A stretch of DNA of 62,000 bases from Zygnema cylindricum (GCA_037447655.1 JBBHKE010000992.1:1-62000); one strand, 5' to 3'; numbered from the stretch's first letter, positions 1 to 10,388 are shown. Numbers and translations are program-made. The notes: generated by a model not told the origin, from the sequence alone.

Positions 1-203
1 CTGCAGACAATTTTTGGGAAACTTCTGAGTATTATATCTTGAGTGTTGTCGGGTCAATTGTGCTATAACTTTGGGAGTTATCAGTGTTTATTCTACTCTA
101 TATTCTGATAGAGTTTTGTGAGGTTTGAATGCTTGTATAAGAAGTGGTGAGCACTTAAGAACAACTGTTTGGTAGGATTCTTGATAGCTTCTGAGAGTGT
201 ATC

Positions 204-617
204 ATGTCTACTTCTACTACTACTGCTGCTCCTCCACCTGCACCGGTGGTTGTAGAACAACATAGTTTGCAGAGGGGTGCATTCAGATTGCAAGCTTGAT
301 TGCCTGGCCATTAGTGGATGTGGGTTAAAGTGGGCTAGTTAACATTTACCTAGAGGCTTCTTGTATTTTGTGTTCCAATGGAGGACACAGAGTTGCAGGT
401 TATGGGCCCACCCTCTAGGGTGCTCACTTTCAATGGATCTAGGTTCATCTATTGGGAAGCCATGATGATGGGAGCTTTGTGTGAAAAACGATACTGGGGT
501 ATCGTTTGTGGACAAGTGAAACGTCCATCTTTGGGAACTCCGCCAGGATTTTGAGGAGTAAGGTTTTCTGCAGCAGCGACTGCTTCCGCGGAGGAGGCAT
601 ATGATGGGGACAGCACT
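204..617 (+). pseudogene. Copia gag N-terminal region, interrupted
   Basis: An ATG at 204 opens a short Ser/Thr/Ala/Pro-rich leader (MSTSTTTAAPPPAPVVVEQH) that reaches a stop inside a 126-bp repeat (273-398). After the repeat, frame resumes with VMGPPSRVLTFNGSRFIYWE, matching the N-terminal gag of the minus-strand relative at 60275-60466 and the VMGPP start of the Copia at 42.5 kb. A frameshift and stop near 555 (GGATTTTGAGG) separate it from the long gag frame beginning at 618. Inference: the gag start of this copy is non-functional. Confidence 0.7.
273..398 (+). repeat. 126-bp dispersed repeat inside Copia gag leader
   Basis: The segment from AGGGGTGCATTCAG to GACACAGAGTTGCAG recurs with nearly the same limits at 5640-5763 (about four of five bases identical by eye). 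Here it lies exactly between the Ser-rich gag leader and VMGPP, and TTGCAG occurs at both edges. The Copia at 42.4 kb joins leader and VMGPP directly without it. Part of it (CCAATGGAGG, AGAGGCTTC) is recognisable in the same position of the minus-strand relative near 60.45-60.5 kb, so it was probably acquired before that family spread. Confidence 0.65.
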
Positions 618-1808
618 GTGTCCGAAAAAGGGAAAGGGAAGGAGACACCCCTCACCCCTATTGCCATGGCACCAGGAGCGGCGACCGTGAAAAGAGTGGA
701 GAACGATGTTCAAATGTGGGAAGACATAATCATGGCTGCGAAGAACTTCATTCTAAGGCATCTCACTCAAGCCTTGGCTACCTCTCACCTTAATATTTAC
801 ACTGCCGAGGAGTTGTGGGAAAGTTTGGTGGAGATCTATAGAGCTGGTACCATTCAGGAGCTCAAGTTGGCTGAGAAAAAGCTAGTGAGTTACACTTACA
901 AAAAAGGAAAGATGTTAGATTATTGCAATGATCTTTCTTGTTCGTATATGGAGATGGAAAGTGCTGGTTGGAGAGGCACAATGAAAATGAAAGTTAACAC
1001 TCTCATCACGAAGTTACCAGACGAGTATGAGAACTTAGTGTACCGAGTACAAGAAATGACCGATAGTTCATGGAAGTGGAATATAGTGGTCAAGATGATA
1101 CTTGTGCAGGAAAATACCATGGAGATCAGGGGAGGTGGAAAGAGCGTTCAAGCTCTAGCCGCCGGAGGGGACAGGTGGAGACCGAAACCGAAAAAACCAT
1201 ACAAAGGAGAAAGAGACCAACTTGGAGGACCGAGGCCCCCAAAGGGCCTATGTCATTTTTGCAAAAAGCCAGGGCACTTTATTGTGGATTGTGCCAAGTT
1301 GGCGGAGCTGAGGCTCAAAGAGAACCAAGGAGGGGGTTCTTCCAGAGGGAAAAAAAAGGCACTTTTGGTCAAAAATGTGACAGGAGACACCGAGGACGAG
1401 TCCTCTGAGGAGGATGGGGAGCTTCTACTTGACGAGAGTCTGGAGGAGAAAGAGATCCCTCGGAGACAAAAGTGTGCCTTTGGAGCATTTCGGGAAGCTC
1501 CACAGGAAGGATGGATCATCGACTCAAGTGCATCCATGCATATGTGTCGTGACAAGGACCTCTTCACTAAGCTAAGGAAAATCCCTACAGTAGAAATAGA
1601 GTATGGGGATGAGAGAGTTGTTACTACAGATCTAGTGGGATCAGTTGACCTGGAAGTTTTAGTGGGGGGTAAGACTTATTTTCTTACTTTCTCAAATGTG
1701 CTTTATATTCCTCAGCTGAGTAAAAATCTTGTTTCTACATATGTGTTAGATGATAAAGAGTTTGATACTTTCACTAGAAAGGGAGTTTACAGCCAAGTAT
1801 GGGGATGA
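618..1808 (+). pseudogene. Copia gag-protease fragment
   Basis: A 396-codon frame. Residues about 30-200 are a copia-type gag helical domain (LRHLTQAL, AEELWESLVEIY, GKMLDYCNDL, MKVNTLITKLPDEYENLVYR). A basic Gly/Lys-rich stretch leads to a CCHC zinc knuckle at residues 212-225 (CHFCKKPGHFIVDC), then an acidic linker and the aspartic protease at about 298 onward (WIIDSSASMHMC). The protease triad reads D-S-S instead of the usual D-[ST]-G, which may inactivate it. The frame ends at TGA 1806-1808 and the polyprotein continues in another frame from 1799. The initiator is the first ATG of the surviving frame, not necessarily the original start. Confidence 0.88.
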
Positions 1809-2548
1809 AGTTTACTTCACTCCAGAAAAGGGTAGCCAAGGAATTTTTCAGGCTTAACCTGAGTTATGAAAAGAAAAATGCTTACTATGTTAGTGTCCCA
1901 AAATTGATGATTTGGCATAAGCGGTTGGGGCATGTGCATTTTGATAGGTTGAGGGAGATGAAAAAGCTGGGTGTGGTAGAAGGCATTCAGTTCAGTGATA
2001 ATGAAATGGTGGATGATTGTAGTGGTTGTGCCCAAGGAAAAGCTCACAGACTTCCTTTTCCTAAAGCCGCCACATATAGGGGTGAAAAAGTACTAGATTT
2101 GATCCACACAGATATCTGGGGACCAGCAAGGGTACCCTCAGTTGGAGGGAAAAGATATATGTTGACAATCATTGATGATTGGTCTAGATACTCTAAAGTT
2201 TATTTTCTAAAAACAAAGTCAAAAACACCAACTTACTTCAAAGAATACAAAGCCTGGAGTGAGAAGATGCATGGAACCCCCATTAAGAGAATAACGAGTG
2301 ATAATGGGGGAGAGTATACCTCTAACCAATTTGAGGAATACTTAAGAAATGAGGGAGTTCAACACCAAAAAACTGTACCACATAATCCGGAACAAAATGG
2401 TGTAGCAGAAAGGCTAAACGGAACACTAGGAGATAGTGTATGTAGTATGTTGGCTAACAAACAAATAGGAAAGAGATTTTGGGCAGAAGCCATAAACTGT
2501 GCAATTACATTAAAAATAGAGTCCTCACATCAGCAGTCAAAGGTATGA
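1799..2548 (+). pseudogene. Copia integrase fragment
   Basis: A 250-codon frame. It opens with the GAG-pre-integrase segment: MIWHKRLGHVHFDRL, then CSGCAQGKAH, giving an HHCC-type zinc finger. The integrase core follows with catalytic D105 in HTDIWGPA, D168 in TSDNGGEY and E204 in PEQNGVAERLN. D168 and E204 are 35 residues apart, as in canonical DD35E. The frame begins by overlapping the gag-protease frame, a mutational frameshift or an old programmed one, and is lost at 2548; similarity resumes immediately (KGMTPCERWVGRKPDISHLK). Confidence 0.92.
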
Positions 2549-3234
2549 CACCTTGTGAGAGATGGGTTGGAAGGAAACCAGATATCTCTCACCTTAAAGT
2601 TTTTGGTAGTCAAGTTTAAAGTCTAGATACGGATAAGAAAAACTGGAAACTTGATGCTAAGTGAAAACTTCGATATTTTGTGGGATATGATGAGGATGTT
2701 AAGGGATATAGAGTTTATGACTTAGGAAAGCAAGATATCATTCTGGTAATACACCTAGTTTTCTTGGATGAAAGAAAGTCAATTGACCCCTTTAAATATA
2801 CTAAGAAGATAAGAATCAGGTTTGAGTCCGAGAGTGAGGAGAACTTTGTTTTTCCCGAAAAGGACATGAGTGATACCGTGATTGCAGATTCAAGGGAGAT
2901 CCATGATACAGGAGAGCTATCAGATACCCCACATATTCCCATGGATTTCGAGGAGACAGAAGAGGAGGAATCGCAACCATCTTCCATGAATAGGGGAGCT
3001 AATGAGACACTAAGGAGGAACCCAAGACTTCCCTCTATTCCAGCTTCAGAATTTGAAGGGGGGAGAAGGAGCAGCAAAAGGCTACAAGAGAAACAGGCAA
3101 CTCATAAGGTAAATAAGCTATCACATCTTGATGAGCCTCAGTCATACTTAGAGGTAGTGAACAGTCCAGAAAAGGACAGATGGATCAGGGCCATAAATGA
3201 TGAAATGGCTTCCATCATGGAAGCAAATACCTAG
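2549..3234 (+). pseudogene. Copia integrase C-terminus / linker before RT
   Basis: Continues the polyprotein in a different frame. TPCERWVGRKPDISHLKVFG is the typical copia integrase C-terminal segment, followed by YFVGYDEDVKGYRVYDL. A stop falls after VFGSQV (near 2620) and another near 2663. The open part from 2680 to 3234 is acidic and Ser/Glu-rich, ending in EVVNSPEKDRWIRAINDEMA, the usual entry into copia RT, where a TAG (3232-3234) replaces the codon before ELADCPP. The same segments occur in the minus-strand relative at 57.4-58.3 kb. Confidence 0.85.
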
Positions 3235-4219
3235 GAACTAGCGGATTGCCCTCCAAACATAAAACCTATTGGGTGTAAATGGGTCTTTAAACTAAAACTA
3301 AACCCTGACAATACCATCGAAAGATATAAGGCTCGTTTGGTGGCAAAGGGTTTCACCCAAAAGGAGGGGATTGAATATGAGGAGACATTCGCCCTAGTTG
3401 TTCGTTTCCCAATTAGTCAGGATTCTCCTTAGTCTAGCAACAGGGGAAGACATGGAAATTCATTAGATGGACATTAAGACCGCCTTCCTCAATGGTGAGT
3501 TAGAGGAAGAAATCTTCATGAGGCAACCAGAGGGATTTGTGGAGAATGGAGAAGAGAGTAAAGTCTGCATGCTCATAAAATCCTTATATGGACATAAGCA
3601 GGCTCCACGACAATGGAATAAGAAACTAGATGAGTTTCTTACTGGTCTAGGATATATCAGGATCAGCTCTGACCTTTCTATCCATATGTTTGAGGATGAG
3701 AATGGTGTGGTCTTTATTGCAATTTATGTGGATGATCTGCTGGTGTTAAGTAAGTCTTTGGAAAAGATCAATAAGTTGAAGAAAGATCTTAGAAGCAGAT
3801 TTGACATAAAAGATTTGGGGGAGGCAAGATATATTTTGGGAATTCAAATGGAAAGAGATAGGAGTAAAAAGATCATAAGACTCACTCAGAAAGAAGCAAT
3901 AGGAAATATGCTTGATAAATTTCAAATGGAGAAAGTTAACAGTTGTACCACTCCCATGGACTTGAAAAAAGTAAGTGATGGGAGTGTAGAAGGAGGAGTG
4001 ATAATCTTAGATGATCAGATGAGTGTAGAGGAGAGAGAGTTTATGAAGTCTATTCCTTACAAACAGGTAGTAGGAAGTTTGATCTACTTTATGAACTGTA
4101 CAAGGCCAGACATAGCGGCAGCAGTAGGAGTCCTCAGTAGGAGTCTCAACGATCCTAGAATGAGAGATTGGGAGGCAGCCAAGAGAGTCATGAGATTTGT
4201 GGTTGGAACTAGAGAATAA
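3235..4219 (+). pseudogene. Copia reverse transcriptase fragment
   Basis: RVT_2-type RT. The fingers region ([41 protein letters not shown]) is followed by a frameshift near 3410 and an in-frame TAG at 3464-3466, just before MDIKTAFLNGELEEEIFMRQ. The catalytic motif is IYVDDLLVLSKS, with YVDD at residues 87-90 of the frame starting at 3467. KSLYGHKQAPRQWN is the copia SLYGLKQAPR motif with L to H. TAA at 4217-4219 ends the frame inside the connection to RNase H. Confidence 0.92.
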
Positions 4220-4726
4220 TGGTTGCGTATGGTAGGGGAGCACACTGATATCACCACTTGGAGTGATGCTTTTTATGGGGATGCACCTATGAGAAGATGC
4301 ACTTCTGGATATGTTTTGTATGTGGGGGAAAGTGCTTGCTGTTGGAGCAGTAAGCAACAAAAGGTGGTCGCTTAGTCTACTATGGAGGCTGAGTATATGG
4401 CGTCTTGTTCTGCTGTAAAAGAACTAATGTGGGTGAAGTCATTATTGCAAGAACTAGGATATAAGAAGGAAGGAGTGCATGAAATCTTTTGTAATAATCA
4501 AGCTGCAATTGCAATTTCAGCCAATCCAAAACACCATTTCAATGCAAAACATTTAGACATAAGATTAAGCTTCGTAAGAGAAAAAGTTGAAAATAAAATT
4601 TTAAATCTTGTGTATAGACCTGATGAACAAATGGTGGTTGACATGATGACCAAACATGTGCCCTCTCCTAAATTAAAATATTGTCGGGAAAAATGTGGTT
4701 TGAAAGAAAAATTAAAATTAGACTAG
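4220..4726 (+). pseudogene. Copia RNase H fragment
   Basis: After the TAA the frame continues with WSDAFYGDAPMRRCTSGYVL (the D of SDA and the GD motif are typical of copia RNase H), then SSKQQKVVA, TAG at 4374-4376, STMEAEYMA (catalytic E) and FCNNQAAIAI, where CDN is expected. It ends with KHLDIRLSFVREKV and MMTKHVPSPK before TAG at 4724-4726, only a few bases from the polypurine tract, as expected for the pol terminus of a copia element. Confidence 0.9.
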
Positions 4727-4730
4727 AAAA

Positions 4731-4739
4731 TAAGGGGAG
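4731..4739 (+). promoter_or_regulatory. Polypurine tract of Copia copy 1
   Basis: The stretch TAAGGGGAG sits directly between the end of RNase H and TGTTGAAATT. The same arrangement (TTTAGGGGAG then TGTTG) is found at the 3' end of the Copia at 46.1 kb, which supports this as the plus-strand primer site. Confidence 0.75.
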
Positions 4740-4920
4740 TGTTGAAATTAATAGATTTCTAGAGTATTTTCTATGTTTAAAATGTTAGTATAAAAGAGAA
4801 AGCAAAAGGACAAACAGCATGCCTACACCTCCTCTCTCAAGCCCCCATACTTGTTGTAGTCACTGAAGGATAGAGAGAGTGGTTGATCCATGGCTGCCTT
4901 TGTTCAACTGGCAGATATTT
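4740..4920 (+). repeat. 3' LTR of Copia copy 1 (start certain, end not)
   Basis: Starts with TGTTGAAATT directly after the polypurine tract. It contains a TATAAAA-like stretch (TAGTATAAAAGAG, about 4785-4797), a plausible LTR promoter. Without the 5' LTR in view the right boundary cannot be placed; 4920 is a conservative limit before the tRNA-like repeat. Confidence 0.55.
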
Positions 4921-4940
4921 TTAAGGCTACTAAAAATATA

Positions 4941-5034
4941 CTGACGGACCTGGGATTTGATCCCGGTACCTGCGGTTCGTCAAGCTGGCCGATAGGGGTC
5001 AGCTTTATCCTACTAGACTAGGACCAATGCTAAA
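4941..5034 (-). repeat. tRNA-derived SINE head (box A / box B)
   Basis: Read on the minus strand from 5034, GGTCCTAGTCTAGTAGGATA resembles a pol III box A (TRGYNNARNNGG) and GGGATCAAATCCC, about 50 bases later, resembles box B (GGTTCGANTCC). The acceptor ends do not pair, so this is not a functional tRNA. A tRNA-related SINE head or a tRNA pseudogene fits. It lies at or within the decayed LTR. Confidence 0.5.
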
Positions 5035-5636
5035 TGCTATAGTATGTGATAGATATATATATATTTAAGAAGGAGCAAAACAATTTAACTAAAACTGTGT
5101 ACGGCGTGCATGGATACAGTTTTATAAATGTACCAATTCAAAACGGATACCACGCATTTTGTTTCGACAACGAAACAAATATCGCGCAAGTATTTATTAC
5201 GGCCAAGATTGCGTCTCGCTGCAAATCCAACGGCGCACATCATCGCCGAAATCTCGGTTTTGTCACTTTGGCGTTTAGTGACGTGGCATGACCTGGAGCC
5301 ACGTGGAGAGATGACATTCGGTCATAGAAATTCCGAGGAATGTACGGACGAGTGAAAAGGAGACACGCGCCCGCTTAATAGTCCTGTCGTACATAGGCCG
5401 TACAAAAGGTACACCGGTAGTAGTACTTTTTTGGTACGGTAGAGTAATCTGATTGGTTCGTACTTCAGTAGATAGAAGTTATTAGATGGAATCAGGACTT
5501 AGAAAATTTTGGTAGGCAATCACCTCTCCCTTTGAGAGTTTGTACAAATTGGCATTTTTACTGCCTCATAACTTATCGCCTGGTTGGGCGTTTTTAGAAA
5601 TTCTTTTTCCTACGGACTCAGGGGAGTCCACAGTGC
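5035..5636. other. Intergenic, no gene seen
   Basis: No coding signal beyond short chance frames. Several GTACGG/CGTAC-rich stretches resemble those of the 8-10 kb repeat region and of 60.78-60.85 kb. Confidence 0.5.
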
Positions 5637-5639
5637 GCA

Positions 5640-5763
5640 GGGGTGCATTCAGATTCCCAGCTTGATTGCCTCGCCAGCAGTGGCTGTGGGTTGAAGTTGG
5701 CTAGTTAACAACTACCTAGAGGCTTCCTGTATCCTGCAGTCCAATGGAGGACACAGAGTTGCA
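5640..5763 (+). repeat. Second copy of the 126-bp repeat
   Basis: GGGGTGCATTCAG through GAGTTGCA, closely matching 273-398 with substitutions only at scattered positions and nearly identical end points. It stands alone here without Copia gag on either side, so the unit can exist independently of the retrotransposon. Confidence 0.7.
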
Positions 5764-6750
5764 AATACTTTTTTTTTAAACACATCTGCTCTGTGTTTTA
5801 AAGAAAAGTTTGAAGATGACGTTTTTTGGCGTGGCCATGGGTCGAAGAACACAAAATGACAACATGTAGTACATGTTAAATTCGATGATGACGCAATATA
5901 TACTTCTTTTTTTTTCTTTTTTTTTGTATGGCTGAAACTTACACGGTACAACTCTAAGTTTAACAAAAAAACAACATAAAAAAACCATTACTTTGGCACA
6001 TATAGACGCACCCTAATAGATTAATAGCGATACACGGTGTAATCAGTGCGAACTGTTGGAAAGAGAGTTAACCAGCACCACACCAGTCGTTCCTTTGCAT
6101 ATCAAAGGCGTAACTTACTTTTAGCCCTCAAACAAAAGGACTAATATCGAACAACGAAACTATACCGCTAATCGTAATTAGTGTAAAAAATAAAAAAATG
6201 GAAACGTTAATTTAGTGTTAATAACGCTAATTTTTGATTTTGTGTTAAAAAAAAAACACATTAACATTAACTTGGCATTAACACCAATTTGTGTGTCGCC
6301 TTTGTAGGGTGTATGCTAAGCTCTCATCGATACTATTTCAAGTTCAAGTGTACCATCCTGACAGCTTTCGTCGAAATACGTACTTGTGCAGTTTCAAAAA
6401 TGTACCAAAGATGTAAATTAGAGTAAATTTAACGTTATTTTATGCTCTATACTTCGTAATATTCTGCTGTACCTGCTGGCTAATTGGAACTGAAATTTAA
6501 TTTACATGCGAAGCGCACTTAATATTGTAAAATTGTAATGTCACGACGACGCACTATACATAAAAGAGCTTCTCGTACATCACACTAATTTCAACGAACC
6601 AAATATAAAATGGTTAACACTAAATAAATACTTTCCATATTAACTTAATTTTATTTTACTGTTAATAACACTAATTCATGATTTTGGGCCGAAAAAAGCC
6701 GCGTCAAGCTTAGTGTTACTAACACTAATAACAATTACCGGTGTACTGTA
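5764..6750. other. AT-rich intergenic repeats
   Basis: No gene. Contains a single TIR-like end TTAATAGCGATACACGGTG followed by TA (about 6021-6041), the same end as the mariner-type element at 10938-11455, and related internal words (GTTAATAACGCTAATTTT). No partner end was found. Confidence 0.5.
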
Positions 6751-6751
6751 C

Positions 6752-7215
6752 TAGTGTTGTGTATAGGCAAAGTTTTGCCAATAATTGGTATGTACATTCT
6801 TTTGGCTTGCCGATAATCGATATATTTGCATGATATATCAAAAATGGTGTTATCGCTGATAGAAAACTGATACTATCGGATTTTTTATCGCGGTAACACC
6901 TGCAAAGATAACTATCGGTGATAATTGTAATGTTTGTATTGTACAATTGTACTTTATTTGCAGTGGAATTGAACTTCCGTTATTCTGTTAAACAGAGCAT
7001 GGAACTGATTGTTACACATGGCATACCACGTTATCTACAGTAAAAATATAATACATCATATCATAAAGTACTATTATATAGTGTATTATATATTTTCTAC
7101 ATATCACCGATAAGGAATTTGTTGGTCTTAGAGCGATATATCGGGACACCTCACCGTTCGATAACCGATAACTATCGGTATCGGTGTTATCAAGATAATT
7201 TTTTTGCCGATAAAC
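6752..7215 (+). mobile_element. hAT-like MITE fragment with CGATA-rich subterminal repeats
   Basis: Begins TAGTGTTGTGTATAGGC, like the left ends at 8231 and 9977. Its right half (GGAATTTGTTGGTCTTAG, CGATATATCGGGAC, ATAACCGATAACTATCGG) is close to 9290-9385. The right terminal repeat itself is missing, so this copy is truncated. Confidence 0.5.
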
Positions 7216-8230
7216 AAATCTAGAAACTACAATAACAACATCTACTACAAAACTTTGCATGTTGATTTTTTGTAAAACTAAAATTTTGTACGAAGATTGT
7301 ACATAATTATATCGTTAACATTACTATACAATACGCAATCATATTATGAGACCAAAGAATAGTTGTTCAAACTGTTTTGTGCAAACGATTCAATCGCGAC
7401 CAATTATACGTAACGAGCACATTGAACAATTTGAAAAAAACGTTAAAATTGTTAATGAATTTTCTTCTGTACTATTCCGTACATGTAAATAAAACAAATT
7501 TTACATATAACGCAGTTTGTAAGTTTACGATTAAATGAGCGCTACACAATTTTAAATATTCAAATATGCATCACATTCCATGTGCGTATCGGAAATTCCT
7601 CAAAGACTAGTAGCTGACAGTTGTAAAATATGCTACTACAGTGTGGCGCAGTGCCAAGTTCATTTCGCGGCCAACGCAAAATTATTGTCATAGTGTGTCT
7701 GTGTGATACTATCTATCAGGCAGATACTATCTAAGAGGCAGATTCCTAACAAATTTTTCAACATTCCATGGCGACTTTTTTCAATAAAATTGAAGAAGAC
7801 GTCCTTACACTTTTCTAACTTACCGCGCACAAATAGTGTGACATTTCAACGTCTCTTATGAAATGTCCATACATTTTCGATAAATTTACAATCATTTACT
7901 ATGAAATTTCTGTTTAGTTTACTGGACAGAAAGTACTAATAGCGGTGACGTTGTTTTTCGTCAAATTCAGTACATTTCTGTAAAAAATCGTACATTTTAT
8001 TGGAAATACTACTCTTTCTCGTAAATTGTCCATTTAGTTTACGAGACAAAAATTACATCATGTTTTTTTGCGATTTTTTCAACAGTCACGAATTATATGT
8101 AGAAATTGGAAAAATTGGAAAAAAAACACGATTTGAGAACAACGTACCAAAGTTATAGAATCCAATCAATGGATTTTGAAAAAAAAAAATTTTTGTTTCC
8201 AAACCGTGCTCATTTTTGCTGACATAAATT
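7216..8230. other. Intergenic, no gene seen
   Basis: AT-rich with no open frame of note and no recognised repeat. Confidence 0.5.
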
Positions 8231-9398
8231 TAGTGTTGTGTAATGGGCCTTTTTTCGGGTAGCTGATATTTGATATATTGGTACAATATATCGTTATCAG
8301 TGTTATCGCAGATAAATAACCAATATTTATCGGGTATTATTGGCGATAACACCGATATCGATAACTATCGGCGATATCTATACGGACCGCACAGATAAGT
8401 GCACGGACAGTACACTTAACTTTACGTGTTATTCCTCAGACGCGCCGCGGACCCCTTTCATCCCGATTTCAGTACAAAATCGCGATATTTCCTTCATTAT
8501 TTTTACTTTAAGAGGGTTTACTTGGTTTTACACCCTCCCATACCCGTCCATAATGTCGTTTTGACCGTTACTTACGACCATAAATGTCCAATTCGTACGG
8601 ATTTGGAAGTTTCTACAAAAATTACGTAGTATTTGTCGATTTCATACTTTTCGTAAAATTCGTTTAGATTTCTTTGTATGGACATGTAAAAAAAACGTAC
8701 GGAAAGCGAAATACTATAAAATCCTTACAAAATATTTAAATGTACGGACAACTAACATAAATATACGAAATTATACGGAAAGTGTACCCTACAAACCTAA
8801 TAATACGACAAATCTTTGTCCACCGTACTGAAATATAAAGGAGCGTACGGAAATGTACCCTTGAAACCCTAAAACCCCCCCTTATAATAACCCTAAGAAG
8901 TACGGATATGTATAAACATTGCACGTAAATGTACGAAAAATGCAGCGCAACTGTACTGAAATATACGGAAATTTACGGCTATGTACTCTCCAAACCCTAA
9001 TATAAATAACCCTAACAAGTACGGAAAATACGGCCACTGTACGTACATGCATGAAAATTGTGAGGCAGTTTTACTGAAATATACGGAATTTAAGGAAATG
9101 TACTCCAAAACCCTAAAAATCATTTAAATAACCCTAGAAAGTACGGACATATACGGACACTGTATGTAACTGTACGAAAAATGTACGGGTGCAATGGTAG
9201 GTACTTTATTATATAAAATCAATAATATAATACAGTATGTTATTTAGCACTATTGTTTGCATACTATATTTTTTTAAAGTTGTCGTCGATATGGAATTTG
9301 TTGGTCTCGGACCGATATATCGGGACCTTTGACCGCTCGATAACCGATAACTATCGGTATCGTTGTTATCGCGATAAATTTTACCGAGACACAACACC
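8231..9398 (+). mobile_element. hAT-like non-autonomous element, about 1.17 kb
   Basis: Left end TAGTGTTGTGTAATGG (8231) and right end CCGAGACACAACACCA (to about 9398) form imperfect terminal inverted repeats. Both subterminal regions are full of ATCGATA/CGATATATCG words. No transposase frame is present. The flanking 8 bp do not match convincingly, so the target duplication has decayed or the ends are slightly misplaced. The interior carries a 120-bp tandem repeat. Confidence 0.45.
8790..9190 (+). repeat. Tandem repeat, period about 120 bp, about 3.5 copies
   Basis: Each unit has AACCCTAA then AGTACGGA, a stretch with CACTGTA and TGTACGAAAA, then ACTGAAATATACGGAA and AATGTACTCC. CCCTAA/CCCTAG anchors lie at 8891, 9010 and 9132, giving periods of 119 and 122. 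A more degenerate unit precedes them from about 8790. CCCTAA occurs once per unit, so this is not a telomeric array. Confidence 0.65.
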
Positions 9399-9970
9399 AT
9401 AATTCACTCCGATGAGTTGTATGCGAATGGTTCGCTTGAAAAAAACGACTTGTTGTACGATTCACTGTACGAAAGGTTATATTCCGAGAAAAACAGAAAA
9501 ACAGTTCAGTGACACGTCACCATTGACGTCGGCAGTGCTGTCCTGAACCTTTACGGCCAACAAACAGCATCTACGGGTGTCGATTAAAGGACAAATACAC
9601 ATCATCCAGAACATGGAGAACCCCTGTCTGCTTCGAGCTGTATACGGATTTCCTATTGGAATATACCGCTGACATTTTTGTACGGTACGCAATCTTACCA
9701 AAGGAAGAGAATCAAATCTGTGGATTGAAACTTTGGAAATCGTACTCGAATATATTGACGCGACTCGCGCGGATGAGTCATACGGATTGGTTCGCTTGGA
9801 AACGTTGCCACGCTAGAAAAATTCACAGTACGGCAAGACCGTTTCCGGAAAAGACATATCAGCACGTCACCGTCGATGTCGGTAGTGCCATGACTACAGT
9901 ACTGTACATTCTTGGCAAACAAGCAGCATGTACTGACAAGCAAGGACAAACACGTGTCGTCCAATGTTGT
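9395..9970 (+). repeat. Pair of about 215-bp direct repeats
   Basis: 9395-9612 and about 9760-9970 align with many substitutions: GATGAGT...GGTTCGCTTG, then CACGTCACC...GA(C/T)GTCGG(C/T)AGTGC, then CAAACA(A)GCAGCAT and GGACAAA(T/C)AC. They are about 365 bp apart with unrelated sequence between. No coding function is apparent. Confidence 0.55.
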
Positions 9971-9976
9971 AATTTC

Positions 9977-10380
9977 TAGTGTTGGGTATCGAGGACCCTT
10001 TGCCAATATTCGATATATATCGAATTTCAGGTACCCGATAATCGATATATCGCTTCGATATATTGAAAACCAAACCATCGCGATATATCGACGATATATC
10101 GTATCGCCGATATATCGAGCCATAAAAAAATAAAAATTTCATTTTTTTTTTCAAACCCCCCCGGGGGGGGGGGGGGGGGGGGGGGGGAAATATCCGCACG
10201 TAAAAAAGGATCCGTACGATTTTCCGTACTATGACTGTACAGACACCCTTTTTTTGCGATATATATCGCGATAATTTATGTTGGTCCCGGTACGATATAT
10301 CGAGGAATCTGCTCGATCGATATTCGATATATCGAATATCGCAATTATCGCGATATGAATTTACCTAATACCCAACACTA
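9977..10380. mobile_element. 404-bp hAT-type MITE with perfect 8-bp TSD
   Basis: Terminal inverted repeats TAGTGTTGGGTA (9977) and TACCCAACACTA (ending 10380) are flanked by the perfect direct repeat GTAATTTC at 9969-9976 and 10381-10388. An 8-bp duplication with TAGTGTTGG-type ends is diagnostic of the hAT superfamily. The interior is dense in CGATATATCG palindromic words and holds a C7G25 run (10156-10187). No transposase is present. The intact duplication indicates comparatively recent insertion. Confidence 0.85.
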
Positions 10381-10388
10381 GTAATTTC

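Larger units (their letters stand above)
1..4920 (+). mobile_element. Ty1/copia retrotransposon, family A copy 1 (decayed, 5' end outside window)
   Basis: Seen: gag with a CCHC knuckle, aspartic protease, integrase with DD35E, reverse transcriptase with YVDDLL and RNase H, in that order. Protease-integrase-RT-RNase H is the Ty1/copia (Pseudoviridae) order and excludes Ty3/gypsy. A polypurine tract at 4731-4739 is followed by TGTTGAAATT, the expected start of a 3' LTR. The 5' LTR lies before position 1 or is lost. The reading frame is broken at several points (frameshift near 560, frame change at about 1800, stops near 2620, 3234, 3464, 4217 and 4374), so this copy is not autonomous. A relative lies on the minus strand at about 57.4-60.5 kb. 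Confidence 0.93.

Noticed and set aside
4941-5034. Functional tRNA gene
   Set aside because: Internal boxes are present but acceptor arms do not pair and no clear anticodon arm forms.
8891-9140. Interstitial telomere repeat (CCCTAA)
   Set aside because: CCCTAA/CCCTAG occurs once per 120-bp unit and never in tandem.
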